Below the pieces are notes generated by a model. It was not told the origin of the DNA. It ran no database searches and saw only the letters and a program-made list of their open reading frames with translations. From JBGQOJ01 sp052119585 (lineage in GTDB: Bacteria; Pseudomonadota; Alphaproteobacteria; Rhodobacterales; Rhodobacteraceae), in NCBI RefSeq assembly GCF_052119585.1, contig NZ_JBGQOJ010000006.1, positions 62,001-126,000 on the forward strand: a DNA stretch of 64,000 nucleotides. The letters are read 5' to 3'. Made by a program: the position numbers and the translations under genes. Below, one piece after another: positions 9,317-18,751 of this stretch; the first letter of the stretch is position 1, and each line of letters begins with the position of its first letter.

Positions 9317-9727
9317 ATGCGGACTGCAATGACACTGACATTGGCGGCTTTTCTGTCGCTTGGGCTGGCATCGGGCGCGATGGCGCAGGTGCCCCTGAAC
9401 AAGAACACCCATATCAACGGCCAGCTTTTGGCGGCGGCCGTTGGCGATGTGATCCGCAAGACCTGCCCGACGGTTCATGCGCGGATGTTTACGGTGATGT
9501 CCAAGGCGAATGCGCTGAAGGCTTATGCACGGGCGCAGGGCTACACAGAGGACGAAGTGAAGGCCTTTTTGAAATCGGATGTCGAAAAGGCCCGGATGAA
9601 CAAGCTGCGCGATGCCTACCTTGCCGAACAGGGCGCGGTGCAGGGCGACGTCGAAAGCTACTGCAAGGTTGGACGCGCGGAGATCGAAAAGGGCAGCCTG
9701 ATCGGCTCTCTTCTTTGGGCGCGATAG
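9317..9727 (+). CDS. DUF5333 family periplasmic protein
   Basis: A 136-residue exported protein. With the start at 9317 it opens with a classic signal peptide (MRTAMTLTLAAFLSLGLASG, then AMA-Q as the likely cleavage site), and AAGGAACA lies eight bases upstream. The mature part contains IRKTCPTVHARMF and a second Cys in ESYCKVGRAEIEKGS, so one disulfide is possible. It resembles DUF5333, found in Rhodobacterales nuo operons. The function is unknown; a periplasmic protein in this operon could help assemble or protect the membrane arm, but that is inference. Confidence 0.82.
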   Translation: MRTAMTLTLAAFLSLGLASGAMAQVPLNKNTHINGQLLAAAVGDVIRKTCPTVHARMFTVMSKANALKAYARAQGYTEDEVKAFLKSDVEKARMNKLRDAYLAEQGAVQGDVESYCKVGRAEIEKGSLIGSLLWAR

Positions 9728-9791
9728 ATTGAATTGAACGGTCGTGGCCTGCGGTGGCCCGACCGGACGGCCGGAAACAAGGAACGACAAG

Positions 9792-11810
9792 ATGGCAGAC
9801 CTACGCAAGATCATCATCGACAGCATCGAAGTCGAGGTTGATCCCGCAATGACCCTGATACAGGCGTGCGAACAGGCAGGCGTGGAAATTCCGCGCTTTT
9901 GCTACCACGAGCGCCTGTCGATCGCGGGGAACTGCCGGATGTGTCTGGTCGAGGTCGTGGGTGGCCCGCCCAAGCCTGCCGCGTCTTGCGCGATGCAGGT
10001 CAAGGACCTGCGCCCCGGGCCCGAGGGGGCGCCGCCGGTGATCAAGACCAACTCGCCCATGGTCAAAAAGGCCCGCGAGGGCGTGATGGAGTTCCTGCTG
10101 ATCAACCACCCGCTGGATTGCCCGATCTGCGATCAGGGCGGCGAGTGTGATTTGCAGGATCAGGCGATGGCCTATGGGGTGGATTTCAGCCGCTACCGCG
10201 AACCAAAGCGGGCGACGGACGATCTGGATCTGGGGCCGCTGGTGGAAACCCACATGACGCGGTGCATTTCTTGCACCCGCTGCGTGCGCTTCACCACCGA
10301 GGTCGCAGGCATCACCCAGATGGGCCAGACCGGCCGCGGCGAGGACAGCGAGATCACCAGCTATCTGGGCGAGACGCTGGACAGCAACCTTCAGGGCAAC
10401 ATCATCGACCTGTGTCCTGTCGGCGCGCTGGTGTCCAAGCCCTATGCCTTTACCGCCCGTCCATGGGAACTGACCAAGACGGAATCCATCGACGTGATGG
10501 ATGCGCTGGGGTCCAGTATCCGCGTCGATACCAAGGGCCGCGAAGTGATGCGCATTCTGCCGCGCAACCATGACGGCGTGAATGAGGAATGGATTTCCGA
10601 CAAGACGCGCTTTGTCTGGGACGGCTTGCGCAAGCAGCGTCTGGACACGCCCTATATTCGCGAGAACGGCAAGCTGCGCAAAGCGGGCTGGTCCGAGGCG
10701 CTGGCGGCGGCGGCGGCGGCGATGAAGGGCCGGAAAGTGACCGGTCTGGTCGGTGATCTGGCCCCCGTCGAGGCGGCCTTTGCGCTGAAGCAACTGGTCG
10801 AAAGTCTGGGCGGCAACGTCGAGTGCCGCACCGATGGCGCGAAATTGCCAGAGGGCAACCGGTCCGGCTATGTCGGGACGGCGACCATCGAGGACATTGA
10901 TACAGCGCAGATGATCCAGTTGATCGGCTGCAACCCCCGCGTCGAGGCCCCTGTTCTGAACGCCCGCATCCGCAAGGCATGGCTGAACGGTGCGAATATC
11001 GGTCTGGTCGGCGAAGCTGTTGATCTGACATATGAATATGCGCATGTGGGCACGGATCGCGCGGCGCTTGTCGGTCTGTTGTCCCACGAGTTCAAGACGG
11101 TTCTTGAGGTGCCATCGCTGATCATCATCGGTCAGGGTGCCTTGATGGAAGCGGACGGCGCGGCGGTTCTGTCGCAGGCGATGAAGCTGGCCGAGTTGAC
11201 CGACAGCAAGCTGATGATCCTGCACACCGCCGCTGGCCGCGTCGGCGCGATGGACGCGGGCTGCACGACGACGGGTGGCCTGACGGCGGCGCTGGACGGG
11301 GCAGAGGTTGTCTATAACCTCGGGTCGGACGAAGTCGAGGTCGCAGCAGGCCCGTTCGTGATCTATCAGGGCAGCCACGGCGACCGTGGCGCGCATCGTG
11401 CGGATATCATTCTGCCCGGCGCCGCCTACACCGAGGAACAGGGCCTGTTCGTGAACACCGAAGGACGGCCCCAGTTGGCCCTGCGCGCGGGCTTTGCCCC
11501 CGGCGAGGCGAAAGAGAACTGGGCGATCCTGCGGGCGTTGTCAGCGGAACTGGGCGCGACACTTCCCTATGATACCATCGCGCAACTGCGTCAGGCGCTT
11601 GTGGCGGCGGTGCCGCATCTGGCGCTGATCGACGAGGTGCCGGTGAACGCATGGAACCGGGTGCCATTGCAGGACCCGGCAAAGGCCAGCCTGCGCAATG
11701 CGGTCAAGGATTTCTACCTGACCAACCCGATTGCACGGGCGTCCAGCCTGATGGCGGAATTGAGTGCCGGCGCGAAGGCGCGCACCTCGCCGAAGCTGGC
11801 GGCAGAGTAA
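9792..11810 (+). CDS. nuoG: NADH-quinone oxidoreductase subunit G
   Basis: The 75-kDa-type subunit (672 residues) carrying several clusters. The N-terminal ferredoxin-like 2Fe-2S motif is CYHERLSIAGNCRMC, followed by HPLDCPICDQGGECDLQDQ with the His/Cys ligands of the first 4Fe-4S centre, and RCISCTRCVRFT with a later Cys for the second. The remaining two thirds is the molybdopterin-oxidoreductase-like domain without cofactor function. The start at 9792 (MADLRKI) has AAGGAACG upstream; the frame is open earlier but the extra residues are not conserved. Confidence 0.97.
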   Translation: MADLRKIIIDSIEVEVDPAMTLIQACEQAGVEIPRFCYHERLSIAGNCRMCLVEVVGGPPKPAASCAMQVKDLRPGPEGAPPVIKTNSPMVKKAREGVMEFLLINHPLDCPICDQGGECDLQDQAMAYGVDFSRYREPKRATDDLDLGPLVETHMTRCISCTRCVRFTTEVAGITQMGQTGRGEDSEITSYLGETLDSNLQGNIIDLCPVGALVSKPYAFTARPWELTKTESIDVMDALGSSIRVDTKGREVMRILPRNHDGVNEEWISDKTRFVWDGLRKQRLDTPYIRENGKLRKAGWSEALAAAAAAMKGRKVTGLVGDLAPVEAAFALKQLVESLGGNVECRTDGAKLPEGNRSGYVGTATIEDIDTAQMIQLIGCNPRVEAPVLNARIRKAWLNGANIGLVGEAVDLTYEYAHVGTDRAALVGLLSHEFKTVLEVPSLIIIGQGALMEADGAAVLSQAMKLAELTDSKLMILHTAAGRVGAMDAGCTTTGGLTAALDGAEVVYNLGSDEVEVAAGPFVIYQGSHGDRGAHRADIILPGAAYTEEQGLFVNTEGRPQLALRAGFAPGEAKENWAILRALSAELGATLPYDTIAQLRQALVAAVPHLALIDEVPVNAWNRVPLQDPAKASLRNAVKDFYLTNPIARASSLMAELSAGAKARTSPKLAAE

Positions 11811-11812
11811 AG

Positions 11813-12214
11813 ATGTCCGTGGCCTTGTCCAAAGCGGTGATCGCCTTGGCAACCACGGGCGCACTGATGGCCTGCACGGCTGAGACGACCGCAAAAGGTC
11901 CGTATCAGCCAAGCTACAAGGGCATCGAGACGCGGCTTATGGATGGGGATCTGGTGAATTTCCGGGTTGCCATGCGGGGCGCGCGGGATGGCGACGATGT
12001 CTCTGCCTATGCAGAGTGCGCCGCAGCACAATATGCGCTGATCCGTGGCTACGGTTTTGCGCGACATGTACGAACAAAGGTGCAGGAAGAGGGTGGCGTT
12101 TGGCGTGCAGATGCTGTTTACACCATCTCGCCAGCGCTGCCGCGTGGAATGCAGACGATCGACGCAGAAGTCGCAGTCGCGAACTGTGCGGAAACAGGGA
12201 TACCGACGGTGTGA
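11813..12214 (+). CDS. Putative lipoprotein in the nuo operon
   Basis: A 133-residue protein with no recognised domain. The N terminus is a short signal sequence ending in a lipobox-like ALMAC, so Cys21 would be lipidated and the protein would sit on the periplasmic face of a membrane. The mature part contains two further Cys (AECAAAQYAL and VANCAETG). It begins two bases after the nuoG stop and ends six bases before nuoH. A complex I accessory role is inferred from position only. Confidence 0.65.
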   Translation: MSVALSKAVIALATTGALMACTAETTAKGPYQPSYKGIETRLMDGDLVNFRVAMRGARDGDDVSAYAECAAAQYALIRGYGFARHVRTKVQEEGGVWRADAVYTISPALPRGMQTIDAEVAVANCAETGIPTV

Positions 12215-12220
12215 GGGACT

Positions 12221-13258
12221 ATGGCTGATTTCTTTTCAACCGGGGCAGGCATTGCCCTGATAATCGTGGCCCAGTGCCTTGCGGTCATTGCGTTTGTGAT
12301 GATTTCATTGCTGTTCCTCGTCTATGGCGATCGAAAGATCTGGGCCGCCGTGCAAATGCGGCGTGGCCCGAACGTGGTGGGCCTGTTCGGTCTGCTGCAA
12401 TCGGTGGCCGACGCGCTGAAATACGTCGTGAAAGAGGTGGTGATCCCTGCGGGCGCGGACAAGACCGTGTTCCTGATGGCGCCGCTGGTCAGCTTTGTGC
12501 TTGCGATGATTGCCTGGGCGGTGATCCCGTTCAACGACACATGGGTTCTGGCGGATCTGAACGTCGCCATCCTGTATGTCTTCGCCATCTCCTCGCTCGA
12601 GGTGTACGGCGTGATCATGGGGGGCTGGGCGTCCAACTCTAAATACCCGTTCCTTGGGTCGTTGCGGTCTGCGGCGCAGATGATTTCATACGAGGTGTCG
12701 ATCGGCCTGATCATCGTCGGTGTGGTCCTGTCCACGGGCAGCCTGAACTTTGGCGACATCGTGCGGGCGCAAGACGGCAACTACGGCTTTTTCAACTGGT
12801 ACTGGCTGCCGCATTTCCCGATGGTCATCCTGTTCTTCATCTCGGCGCTTGCCGAAACCAACCGCCCGCCGTTCGACCTGCCAGAGGCGGAGTCGGAACT
12901 GGTGGCGGGATATCAGGTGGAATACTCGTCCACGCTGTTCCTGCTGTTCATGGCGGGTGAATACATCGCGATTTTCCTGATGTGCGCCCTGATCACGCTG
13001 CTGTTCTTTGGCGGCTGGCTGTCGCCCATTCCCGGCCTGCCCGACGGCGCGCTTTGGATGGTGGCCAAGATGTCGTTCTTCTTCTTCGTCTTCGCGATGG
13101 TCAAGGCGATCACGCCGCGCTACCGCTACGACCAGTTGATGCGCATCGGCTGGAAAGTGTTCCTGCCGCTGTCGCTGGCCTGGGTCGTGATCGTGGCGTT
13201 CTTTGCACAATATGGCGCATTCGGTGGGGCCTATGCCCGCTGGACAGTCGGAGGCTAA
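12221..13258 (+). CDS. nuoH: NADH-quinone oxidoreductase subunit H
   Basis: The membrane subunit (345 residues, about eight helices) that joins the two arms of complex I and forms part of the quinone channel. Conserved segments include RKIWAAVQMRRGPNVVG, FNDTWVLADLNVAILY, EVSIGLIIVG, AETNRPPFDLPEAESELVAG and the later PRYRYDQLMRIGWK. The acidic cytoplasmic loop around AETNRPPFDL is intact. It lies six bases after the lipoprotein gene and five bases before nuoI. Confidence 0.98.
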   Translation: MADFFSTGAGIALIIVAQCLAVIAFVMISLLFLVYGDRKIWAAVQMRRGPNVVGLFGLLQSVADALKYVVKEVVIPAGADKTVFLMAPLVSFVLAMIAWAVIPFNDTWVLADLNVAILYVFAISSLEVYGVIMGGWASNSKYPFLGSLRSAAQMISYEVSIGLIIVGVVLSTGSLNFGDIVRAQDGNYGFFNWYWLPHFPMVILFFISALAETNRPPFDLPEAESELVAGYQVEYSSTLFLLFMAGEYIAIFLMCALITLLFFGGWLSPIPGLPDGALWMVAKMSFFFFVFAMVKAITPRYRYDQLMRIGWKVFLPLSLAWVVIVAFFAQYGAFGGAYARWTVGG

Positions 13259-13262
13259 GCGT

Positions 13263-13754
13263 ATGGCAATGGATTACACACGCGCCGCCAAATACTTTTT
13301 GCTGGCGGATTTCATCAAGGGTTTCGGTCTGGGGCTGAAATACTTTTTCGCGCCCAAGGCGACGTTGAACTATCCGCATGAAAAGGGGCCCTTGTCGCCG
13401 CGTTTTCGTGGCGAACATGCCCTGCGCCGCTATGCGAACGGCGAAGAGCGGTGTATCGCGTGCAAATTATGCGAGGCGATTTGCCCCGCGCAGGCGATCA
13501 CGATCGACGCCGAACCCCGCGAGGACGGCAGCCGCCGCACAACGCGCTACGACATTGATATGACCAAATGCATCTATTGCGGTTTCTGTCAGGAAGCCTG
13601 CCCTGTGGATGCCATCGTCGAGGGGCCGAATTTCGAGTTCTCGACCGAGACCCGCGAAGAGCTGTATTACGACAAAGCCAAGCTTTTGGCGAACGGCGAC
13701 CGCTGGGAAGCTGAAATTGCCCGCAACCTGGAACTGGATGCACCCTACAGATGA
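13263..13754 (+). CDS. nuoI: NADH-quinone oxidoreductase subunit I
   Basis: The ferredoxin-like subunit (163 residues) with two 4Fe-4S clusters, N6a and N6b. Both motifs are complete: CIACKLCEAICP and CIYCGFCQEACP. The protein starts MAMDYTRAAKYFLL at 13263, four bases after the nuoH stop; the frame is open upstream but only over nuoH. The stop overlaps the next start (ATGA), coupling it to the carboxymuconolactone decarboxylase-like gene. Confidence 0.98.
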   Translation: MAMDYTRAAKYFLLADFIKGFGLGLKYFFAPKATLNYPHEKGPLSPRFRGEHALRRYANGEERCIACKLCEAICPAQAITIDAEPREDGSRRTTRYDIDMTKCIYCGFCQEACPVDAIVEGPNFEFSTETREELYYDKAKLLANGDRWEAEIARNLELDAPYR

Positions 13755-14158
13755 CCGATCCGAAGAACCCATTCGAGGCGATGATGAACCAGGCGGCGGA
13801 TATGGCGAAAGCCTTTAATCCGGCGCTTGAATCCTTCACCCCCAAGGGGTTCGAGGCGCTGTTCCCGACCATGACCAAGGACTTTATGGAAATGGCCTTT
13901 GGGAACGCGCTGAACAAGGAGGGTCTGGATGCCAAGACGCGGCTGCTGATCACCCTTGCCGGACTTGTGGTGCTGGGATCGCAGGCCGAGGCGCAGATCA
14001 AGATTACCATTCGCCACGCCATAGAGGCGGGTGCCACCAAACAGGAAGTCGCCGAGACCATCACGCAGATGTCGATGTTCGGGGGGCTGCCGTCCATGGC
14101 CAAAGCGTCTGAACTGGCGCAATTGGTCTTTGCAGAGAACGAGGAAAAAGGCGCATGA
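13751..14158 (+). CDS. Carboxymuconolactone decarboxylase family protein
   Basis: A 135-residue helical protein of the AhpD/CMD fold. The family core is visible as LDAKTRLLITLAGLVVLGSQ followed by HIRxALxxGAT-like IRHAIEAGATKQEVAETI. The CxxC redox pair of AhpD peroxidases is absent (no Cys at all), so peroxidase activity of that type is unlikely. It overlaps both nuoI and nuoJ by four bases, an arrangement that ties its translation to complex I. Its role there is unknown. Confidence 0.85.
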   Translation: MTDPKNPFEAMMNQAADMAKAFNPALESFTPKGFEALFPTMTKDFMEMAFGNALNKEGLDAKTRLLITLAGLVVLGSQAEAQIKITIRHAIEAGATKQEVAETITQMSMFGGLPSMAKASELAQLVFAENEEKGA

Positions 14159-14769
14159 GTGTTTCTGCCGTCATCTTTTACATCTTCGCCATCAGTGTTG
14201 TCGCCGGGGGGCTGATGACCGTCGTGTCGCGCAACCCTGTGCATTCGGTGCTGTGGCTGATCCTGTCATTCATTTCTTCCGCCGGATTGTTTGTGCTTTT
14301 GGGCGCGGAATTCGTCGCGATGCTGTTGATGATCGTCTATGTCGGCGCGGTGGCGGTTCTGTTCCTGTTCGTGGTGATGATGCTGGACGTCGATTTTGCC
14401 GAACTGAAGGCAGAGATGTCGAAATACATGCCGCTGGCGCTGTTGATCGGCGTCATCCTGTTGATGCAGCTGACCATGGTTTTCGGCAACTGGACCGGCG
14501 CCGAAAATGCAATGGCGATGCGCGGTGCCGTGACGCCCGACCTGAACGAGGTCACCAATACGGCGGCGCTGGGGCAGTTGGTCTATACGAAGTATATTTA
14601 CCTGTTTCAGGCCGCCGGCCTGATCCTGCTGGTGGCGATGATCGGTGCTATCGTTCTGACCCTGCGGCACCGCCCTGACATCAAACGCCAGAACGTGCTG
14701 GACCAGATGTACCGCGACCCGGCGAAAGCCATGATCATGAAAGACGTAAAGCCGGGGCAGGGCCTGTAA
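14155..14769 (+). CDS. nuoJ: NADH-quinone oxidoreductase subunit J
   Basis: A membrane subunit of complex I (204 residues, five helices). The conserved stretch runs through NPVHSVLWLILSFISSAGLF, LLGAEFVAMLLMIVYVGAVAVLFLF split over helices 2 and 3, and VVMMLDVDF. The glycine-containing helix 3, known to carry the pi-bulge, is intact. The start overlaps the preceding stop; nuoK follows after 46 bases. Confidence 0.97.
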   Translation: MSVSAVIFYIFAISVVAGGLMTVVSRNPVHSVLWLILSFISSAGLFVLLGAEFVAMLLMIVYVGAVAVLFLFVVMMLDVDFAELKAEMSKYMPLALLIGVILLMQLTMVFGNWTGAENAMAMRGAVTPDLNEVTNTAALGQLVYTKYIYLFQAAGLILLVAMIGAIVLTLRHRPDIKRQNVLDQMYRDPAKAMIMKDVKPGQGL

Positions 14770-14815
14770 AGGGCGCTTTGGTCTACCAATAATAACGACA
14801 AGGACGATGGGACAG

Positions 14816-15121
14816 ATGATCGGATTGGAACATTACCTGACGGTGGCGGCGACGCTGTTTGTCATCGGGATTTTCGGGCTTTTCCTGAACCGCAAGAACG
14901 TGATCATTCTGCTGATGTCGGTGGAACTGATCCTGCTTTCGGTCAACATCAACCTCGTCGCGTTTTCCAGTTTTCTGGGCGACATGGTCGGGCAGGTGTT
15001 CACCCTGTTCGTGCTGACCGTCGCCGCCGCCGAGGCCGCGATCGGTCTGGCGATCCTTGTCTGCTTCTTCCGCACGCGTGGCACGATTGCGGTCGAAGAT
15101 GTCAACGTGATGAAGGGCTGA
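14816..15121 (+). CDS. nuoK: NADH-quinone oxidoreductase subunit K
   Basis: A three-helix antiporter-like membrane subunit (101 residues) related to MrpC. The buried Glu residues of helices 2 and 3 are present in LLMSVELILLSVNIN and AAAEAAIGLAIL. The protein ends FFRTRGTIAVEDVNVMKG, characteristic of this subunit. Two ATGs compete: 14807 (MGQMIGLEHYL) and 14816 (MIGLEHYL). The AAGGACG at 14799 is better spaced for 14816, and family members start with MIGL, so I chose that one. Confidence 0.95.
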   Translation: MIGLEHYLTVAATLFVIGIFGLFLNRKNVIILLMSVELILLSVNINLVAFSSFLGDMVGQVFTLFVLTVAAAEAAIGLAILVCFFRTRGTIAVEDVNVMKG

Positions 15122-15125
15122 GCCA

Positions 15126-17198
15126 ATGCCAACGATTATCCTGTTTGCCCCGCTCGTCGGCGCGTTGATTTGCGGCTTTGGCTGGAAGATCATCGGAGAG
15201 AAGGCCGCGATGTCCGTCGCGACGGGCCTGCTGTTTCTTGCGGCGTTCCTGTCCTGGATCGTGTTCTTCACCCTGCATGGCGAAACCCAGCACATCCAGT
15301 TGTTGCGCTGGATCGAAAGCGGCAGCCTGAGCACAGACTGGGGCATCCGTTTGGACCGCCTGACCGCGATCATGTTGGTTGTTGTGACCTCGGTGTCCAG
15401 TCTGGTGCATCTGTATTCCTACGGCTACATGGATCACGATCCGCAGTGGAAAGACGGCGAAAGCTACAAGCCGCGCTTTTTCGCGTATCTGTCGTTCTTT
15501 ACCTTTGCCATGCTGATGCTGGTGACATCGGATAACCTTGTGCAGATGTTCTTTGGCTGGGAGGGCGTGGGTGTCGCGTCTTATCTGCTGATCGGTTTCT
15601 ACTACCGCAAGCCGTCCGCCAATGCTGCGGCGATCAAGGCGTTCGTTGTGAACCGCGTGGGCGATTTCGGTTTCGCGCTGGGGATTTTCGGTCTGTTCTA
15701 TCTGACCGACAGCATAAATTTCGACGTGATCTTTGCCTCTGGGCAAGAGCTTTCCAATACGCAACTCTCCTTCCTGTGGCGTGAGTGGAACGCGGCGAAC
15801 CTGATTGCGGTCCTGCTGTTTGTCGGCGCGATGGGGAAATCGGCACAGCTGTTCCTGCACACATGGTTGCCCGACGCAATGGAAGGTCCGACGCCTGTTT
15901 CGGCGCTGATCCACGCGGCGACCATGGTGACCGCCGGTGTGTTCCTTGTCTGCCGCATGTCGCCGATCATGGAATTTGCCCCCGAGGCGATGATGTTCGT
16001 CACGATCGTCGGTGCAACGACCGCGTTCTTTGCGGCGACTGTGGGTCTGGTCCAGACCGACATCAAGCGCGTGATCGCTTATTCGACCTGTTCGCAGCTG
16101 GGCTATATGTTCGTGGCTGCCGGCACGGGTGTGTATTCGGTTGCCATGTTCCACCTGTTCACCCACGCGTTCTTCAAGGCGATGTTGTTCCTTGGCGCGG
16201 GGTCGGTCATTCATGCGATGCACCACGAGCAGGACATGCGGAACTACGGTGGTCTGCGCAAGAAAATCCCCTATACGTTTGCGGCGATGATGATCGGCAC
16301 GCTGGCCATCACCGGCGTCGGCATCCCTCTGACCCATATCGGCTTTGCCGGTTTCCTGTCGAAGGACGCGGTGATCGAATCCGCGTGGGGGGCGCAATCG
16401 GGTGTGGGCATGTATGCCTTCTGGATGCTGGTGATCGCGGCGCTGATGACGTCGTTCTACAGCTGGCGCCTGATGTTCATGACCTTTTACGGCAAGCCGC
16501 GCGGCGACAAGCACACCCATGACCACGCCCACGAAAGCCCGTTGGTGATGCTGGTGCCTTTGGGTGTTCTGGCGCTGGGTGCGATTTTCTCGGGGATGAT
16601 CTGGTTCAACTCATTCTTTGGCGATCATAAAGACGTCGAGGCGTTCTTTGGCATGGCGCAAGCCGAGATGGCCGACATGGCCCCCGCCACCCATGGCGAG
16701 GCCCCCGCTGCCGACTTGGCACCAGAGCATGAAAGCGCCGCACCGGGCACCGGCGGCATCTATATGGCACCGGGCAACGAGACGATGACCAACGCGCATC
16801 ACGCGCCGAATTGGGTCAAGGTCTCGCCGTTTGTCGCGATGGTCATCGGTTTCGCGCTGGCCTATCTGATGTATATCCGCAGCCCCGGAATTCCCGCCAG
16901 ACTTGCCGCAAACCAGCGGCCTTTGTATCTGTTCTTGCTGAACAAATGGTACTTTGACGAAATCTACGACTTCGTCTTTGTCCGTCCGGCCAAGGCTCTG
17001 GGACGGCTGTTGTGGAAGGTCGGCGATGGCACGATCATCGACGGCGGTCTGAACGGTCTTGCCCTTGGGATCATTCCCTTCTTCACACGCCTCGCGGGCC
17101 GCGCCCAGTCTGGCTTTCTGTTTCACTATGCCTTTGCGATGGTCATCGGGATCGTTGTTCTGGTCACCTGGATGACGCTCAGCGGGGGAGCGAACTAA
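15126..17198 (+). CDS. nuoL: NADH-quinone oxidoreductase subunit L
   Basis: The largest proton-pumping subunit (690 residues), at the far end of the membrane arm. Antiporter-type motifs are visible: FFGWEGVGVASYLLIGF with the key Glu, FLHTWLPDAMEGPTPVSALI with the buried Lys region, and LVQTDIKRVIAYSTCSQLGY. The C-terminal part includes the lateral-helix region and a His-rich loop (KHTHDHAHES) plus an Ala/Glu-rich insertion around residues 515-560. The stop overlaps the nuoM start by one base. Confidence 0.98.
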   Translation: MPTIILFAPLVGALICGFGWKIIGEKAAMSVATGLLFLAAFLSWIVFFTLHGETQHIQLLRWIESGSLSTDWGIRLDRLTAIMLVVVTSVSSLVHLYSYGYMDHDPQWKDGESYKPRFFAYLSFFTFAMLMLVTSDNLVQMFFGWEGVGVASYLLIGFYYRKPSANAAAIKAFVVNRVGDFGFALGIFGLFYLTDSINFDVIFASGQELSNTQLSFLWREWNAANLIAVLLFVGAMGKSAQLFLHTWLPDAMEGPTPVSALIHAATMVTAGVFLVCRMSPIMEFAPEAMMFVTIVGATTAFFAATVGLVQTDIKRVIAYSTCSQLGYMFVAAGTGVYSVAMFHLFTHAFFKAMLFLGAGSVIHAMHHEQDMRNYGGLRKKIPYTFAAMMIGTLAITGVGIPLTHIGFAGFLSKDAVIESAWGAQSGVGMYAFWMLVIAALMTSFYSWRLMFMTFYGKPRGDKHTHDHAHESPLVMLVPLGVLALGAIFSGMIWFNSFFGDHKDVEAFFGMAQAEMADMAPATHGEAPAADLAPEHESAAPGTGGIYMAPGNETMTNAHHAPNWVKVSPFVAMVIGFALAYLMYIRSPGIPARLAANQRPLYLFLLNKWYFDEIYDFVFVRPAKALGRLLWKVGDGTIIDGGLNGLALGIIPFFTRLAGRAQSGFLFHYAFAMVIGIVVLVTWMTLSGGAN

Positions 17199-18739
17199 TG
17201 GAAAACCTTCTGTCCATTGTTACCTTTATCCCGTTGCTGGCCGCACTGATCCTTGCGTTCTTTTTGCGCGGGGACGACGCTGCGGCGCAGCGGAATGCCA
17301 AGTTTCTGGCGCTGATCGCATCGTCTGCGACGTTCCTTGTGTCGCTGTTCATTCTGGCGGAATTCGACCCGTCCGACACCGGCTTTCAGCTGGTAGAGGA
17401 GCGGCCCTGGCTGCTGGGAATGAACTACAAGATGGGCGTTGACGGGATTTCGGTTCTGTTCGTGATGTTGACGACCTTCCTGATGCCGCTTGTCATCGCG
17501 GCCTGCTGGTCGGTCGAGACGCGCGTCAAGGAATACATGATCGCATTCCTTGTGCTGGAGACGCTGATGCTTGGCGTGTTCTGCGCGCTGGATCTGGTGC
17601 TGTTCTATGTCTTCTTCGAGGCGGGCCTGATCCCGATGTTCCTGATTATCGGGATCTGGGGCGGCAAGGAACGTATCTACGCGTCGTTCAAGTTTTTCCT
17701 TTATACGTTCTTCGGTTCGGTTCTGATGCTGGTGGCCATGGTCGCCATGTTCTCGGACGCGGGCACGACGGATATTCCGTCGCTGATGAACCACCAGTTT
17801 GCCACCGCGCCGCTGCATGTTTTCGGCTGGGAGATTTACGGCGGCATGCAGACGCTGCTGTGGCTGGCGTTCTTCGCGTCTTTTGCGGTGAAAATGCCGA
17901 TGTGGCCGGTCCACACCTGGCTGCCCGACGCGCATGTTCAGGCTCCTACTGCCGGGTCCGTGGTTCTGGCGGCGATCCTGTTGAAAATGGGCGGTTACGG
18001 TTTTCTTCGGTTCAGTCTGCCGATGTTCCCGGTCGCATCCGATATCTTTACACCGTTGGTGTTCTGGATGTCTGCGATTGCGATCGTCTACACTTCGCTT
18101 GTGGCGCTGGTGCAGACCGATATGAAAAAGCTGATCGCCTATTCGTCGGTCGCCCATATGGGCTACGTCACGATGGGTATCTTTGCGGCCAATCAGCAGG
18201 GCATCGACGGCGCAATCTTCCAGATGATCAGCCACGGCTTTGTGTCTGGCGCGTTGTTTCTGTGCGTCGGCGTGATCTACGACAGGATGCACACCCGCGA
18301 TATCGACGCCTACGGCGGCCTTGTCGTGCGGATGCCGGCCTATGCGCTGATCTTCATGTTGTTCACGATGGCCAATGTCGGTCTGCCGGGCACATCGGGG
18401 TTTGTTGGGGAATTCCTTGTTCTAATGGGGATTTTCCAGGTCAATACCTGGGTCGCCTTGGTCGCGACCTCGGGGGTTATCCTGTCGGCGGCCTATGCGC
18501 TATGGCTTTACCGCCGTGTCGTACTGGGCGATCTGATCAAGGAAAGCCTGCGGTCGATCACGGATATGACCGGACGCGAACGCGCGATCTTTGCGCCGTT
18601 GGTGGTGATGACCCTGCTTTTGGGGGTCTATCCCGCGCTTGTCCTTGACATTATCGGTCCCTCGGTCGGGGCGCTGGTGTCCAATTATCAAACAGCGGTT
18701 GCAGAGTTCGCCTCTGCGCTTCCGCTGGTTCAGAACTAA
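17198..18739 (+). CDS. nuoM: NADH-quinone oxidoreductase subunit M
   Basis: The second antiporter-like subunit (513 residues). Motifs include FYVFFEAGLIPMFLIIGIWG with the essential Glu, PVHTWLPDAHVQAPTAGSVV, and LVQTDMKKLIAYSSVAHMGY. The protein starts MENLLSIVTFIPLL at the ATG that overlaps the nuoL stop; longer readings upstream lie within nuoL. nuoN follows after 12 bases. Confidence 0.98.
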   Translation: MENLLSIVTFIPLLAALILAFFLRGDDAAAQRNAKFLALIASSATFLVSLFILAEFDPSDTGFQLVEERPWLLGMNYKMGVDGISVLFVMLTTFLMPLVIAACWSVETRVKEYMIAFLVLETLMLGVFCALDLVLFYVFFEAGLIPMFLIIGIWGGKERIYASFKFFLYTFFGSVLMLVAMVAMFSDAGTTDIPSLMNHQFATAPLHVFGWEIYGGMQTLLWLAFFASFAVKMPMWPVHTWLPDAHVQAPTAGSVVLAAILLKMGGYGFLRFSLPMFPVASDIFTPLVFWMSAIAIVYTSLVALVQTDMKKLIAYSSVAHMGYVTMGIFAANQQGIDGAIFQMISHGFVSGALFLCVGVIYDRMHTRDIDAYGGLVVRMPAYALIFMLFTMANVGLPGTSGFVGEFLVLMGIFQVNTWVALVATSGVILSAAYALWLYRRVVLGDLIKESLRSITDMTGRERAIFAPLVVMTLLLGVYPALVLDIIGPSVGALVSNYQTAVAEFASALPLVQN

Positions 18740-18751
18740 AGGGTGGGTCCG

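Noticed and set aside
13751..14158. Carboxymuconolactone decarboxylase-like gene as an AhpD peroxidase
   Set aside because: The protein contains no Cys, so the CxxC redox chemistry of AhpD is impossible.
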